Source: an uncultured Oribacterium sp. (GTDB taxonomy: Bacteria > Bacillota > Clostridia > Lachnospirales > Lachnospiraceae). Taken from it: a DNA stretch of 23,462 bases. The DNA lies in contig CALAOB010000013.1 in NCBI GenBank assembly GCA_937927445.1, forward strand, positions 1-23,462. Reading direction: 5' to 3'. A program made the translations under genes and the position numbers. Position 1 is the first letter of the stretch. Each line of letters opens with the position of its first letter. Positions 22,291 through 23,462 of this stretch are shown here, piece after piece. The notes under the pieces were generated by a model. That model searched no databases, was not told where the DNA came from, and saw nothing but the letters and a program-made list of their open reading frames with translations.

Positions 22291-23318
22291 TCTACTATCT
22301 TTTCCTTCTTATATTCAAAATTCTGAAGCTCGACCCAGTGGACGTCGCGTTCGCGGCGAAACCAGGTGAGCTGGCGCTTCGCATAATTCCGCGAGTTCTG
22401 CTGAATCTTAGCGACAGCCTGAGCCATTATAACACGATTCTCCGAGGTTTCAAGCGGGAGGGCCCGGAGTTCCGCCTCGGAAACCACGGATTTCGAGGCT
22501 TCTTCAACGGAAATCCCCTTCTGATACGCGAGGATCGTGTCGAGCGCCGCGAGGACCTCGCGGTAGCCGATCCCCTTCATCGAGGTGCGCTCCGGCGGCA
22601 GGTTCCGGGCACGGAGCCGGATGCACTCGTCGAGGAGGCCGTCCGACAGCATCCCCTCGACGCGCTGGTTGATACGCGCGTAGAGCTTCTCCCGTTCGTC
22701 ATTCAGGACGAAGAAGACACTGTCGTAGATGGCGGTCTTCGTCCTCTCCTCTTCGTTATGGGCAGAGATCGGGGTGCCGTGGAGCTCGTAGAAGCTGAGG
22801 GCGCGGATCACGCGACGGATATTGTGGGCGTGGATCTTTTCGGTCGACGCCGGGTCGACCTCACGGAGGCGTTCGTAGAGCTGCTCTGCTCCGCCCGGCT
22901 GGTCGGCGATCGCCTGGAGGCGGGCCGATACTTCCTGATGCTTCGTATCATCCTCTTCCGTGAAGTCGATGCCATAGAGAAGCGCCTGGATATAGAAGCC
23001 GGTACCGCCGACGAGGATCGGGATATGGCCGCGCCGGTAGATGCCGTCGATCGCTTCCGACGCCATCTGCTGGAAGGTCTGCACGTCATAATCGGTGTCG
23101 ACGTCGATGACGTCGATGAGGTGGTGCGGCACACCGTCCATCTCCTGCGTCGTCACCTTCGCGGAGCCGATGTCGAGGCCGCGGTAGACCTGGACGGAGT
23201 CCGCCGAGACGATCTCACCGTCTATGGCCTTCGCCAGCGCCACCGAGGTGCTCGTCTTCCCTACGGCGGTCGGGCCGGCGAGGATGATGAGCGGCTTTTT
23301 ACTGAAATCAATATTCAT
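22254..23318 (-). CDS. miaA: tRNA dimethylallyltransferase with an internal insertion
   Basis: This 354-residue enzyme adds a dimethylallyl group to A37 of tRNAs reading UNN codons. The P-loop GPTAVGKTS is at 15-23, DSVQVYRGLDIGSAK at 40-54, GGTGFYI at 104-110 and RRVIRAL at 168-174. The C-terminal YAKRQLTWFRR (312-322) is conserved. Between GYREVLAALD (251-260) and NSRNYAKRQ (308) the protein carries about 30-35 more residues than usual (around 263-300), explaining its extra length over the typical 305-320. The ATG at 23318 has AAAGGA eight bases upstream. mutL is the usual upstream neighbour but is not in the window. Confidence 0.95.
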   Translation of the reverse strand: MNIDFSKKPLIILAGPTAVGKTSTSVALAKAIDGEIVSADSVQVYRGLDIGSAKVTTQEMDGVPHHLIDVIDVDTDYDVQTFQQMASEAIDGIYRRGHIPILVGGTGFYIQALLYGIDFTEEDDTKHQEVSARLQAIADQPGGAEQLYERLREVDPASTEKIHAHNIRRVIRALSFYELHGTPISAHNEEERTKTAIYDSVFFVLNDEREKLYARINQRVEGMLSDGLLDECIRLRARNLPPERTSMKGIGYREVLAALDTILAYQKGISVEEASKSVVSEAELRALPLETSENRVIMAQAVAKIQQNSRNYAKRQLTWFRRERDVHWVELQNFEYKKEKIVEWIIETCSAHWA

Positions 23319-23364
23319 TTCATAATTCCTTTCGGCCAGGGTGAATTACTGTAGCAGTTCAGTC

Positions 23365-23427
23365 AGGGGCCCGGAGGGGCGGCAACGGAGGCACAGTACT
23401 CCGAGATCGGTTCAATCTAAGCCGGGG
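23365..23427 (+). repeat. Dispersed repeat copy upstream of miaA
   Basis: Bases 23377-23403 are identical to 6203-6229, and 23369-23427 align without gaps to the reverse complement of 9872-9930. GGAGGCACAGTACTCC contains a small CGGAG/CTCCG hairpin. The ends GGGGCCCGG and CCGGGGACCC are nearly inverted. The rest of 23319-23462 shows no gene I can support. Confidence 0.8.
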
Positions 23428-23462
23428 ACCCTAAGCGGCACTAGGCCCTCTGCAATCGCTGA

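Noticed and set aside
23319..23462. 3' end of mutL upstream of miaA
   Set aside because: mutL is expected by synteny, but the last 144 bases contain the dispersed repeat and no recognisable MutL C-terminal sequence.

Overview
The window is a GC-rich piece of a Firmicutes chromosome, most likely a high-GC member of the Clostridia/Lachnospiraceae. The basis is gene order (nadD-yhbY-obg-rpmA-rplU; lspA-rluD; sepF; miaA / aluminium-resistance-type PLP enzyme / radC / mreC-mreD-pbp2-rodA-mgsA), strong AGGAGG-type ribosome binding sites and sigma-A-like promoters. All 20 genes I can support are on the minus strand, so the biological reading direction is from the right edge to the left edge. Long plus-strand open frames are antisense shadows produced by GC-rich codons.

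Layout in transcription order: (1) 23318-21010, miaA and a PLP-dependent aluminium-resistance/methionine-gamma-lyase-like gene, overlapping, closed by a hairpin at 20948-20979. (2) 20884-12770, a seven-gene envelope cluster radC-mreC-mreD-mrdA(PBP2)-rodA-mgsA-dacF. (3) 12668-10796, a small P-loop protein and a membrane-anchored HlyD-like protein behind their own promoter. (4) 10522-9992, sepF with its own promoter and a UUCG-loop terminator. (5) 9991-8873, a 1.1-kb gene-free region packed with degenerate 41-bp tandem repeats in two opposite blocks, inverted repeats and a copy of a dispersed repeat. (6) 8872-6260, aroB-lspA-rluD, closed by a 28-bp-arm palindrome. (7) 6141-3445, a large secreted NlpC/P60 cell-wall hydrolase. 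(8) 3315-2721, rplU-rpmA with a promoter, a probable L21 leader and a terminator. (9) 2535-1, obg, yhbY and the 5' part of nadD.

Most of the window serves growth and envelope building: elongation-type peptidoglycan synthesis (MreC, MreD, PBP2, RodA), trimming and hydrolysis (DacF, NlpC/P60), division (SepF), lipoprotein maturation (LspA), and ribosome or tRNA functions (ObgE, YhbY, L21, L27, RluD, MiaA).

The most interesting points are partly absences. mreB is not between radC and mreC, minCDE are not between PBP2 and rodA, and ylmH/divIVA are not between sepF and lspA, where related Firmicutes usually have them; the last slot holds the repeat-rich region. L27 lacks the N-terminal extension usual in Firmicutes, and the gene for its protease Prp is missing between rplU and rpmA. 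The methylglyoxal synthase homologue has changed three active-site positions. A short dispersed repeat occurs three times in intergenic DNA, once as a perfect long palindrome. I found no convincing new defence or mobile system; the repeat family and the 41-bp arrays are the best candidates for something undescribed.
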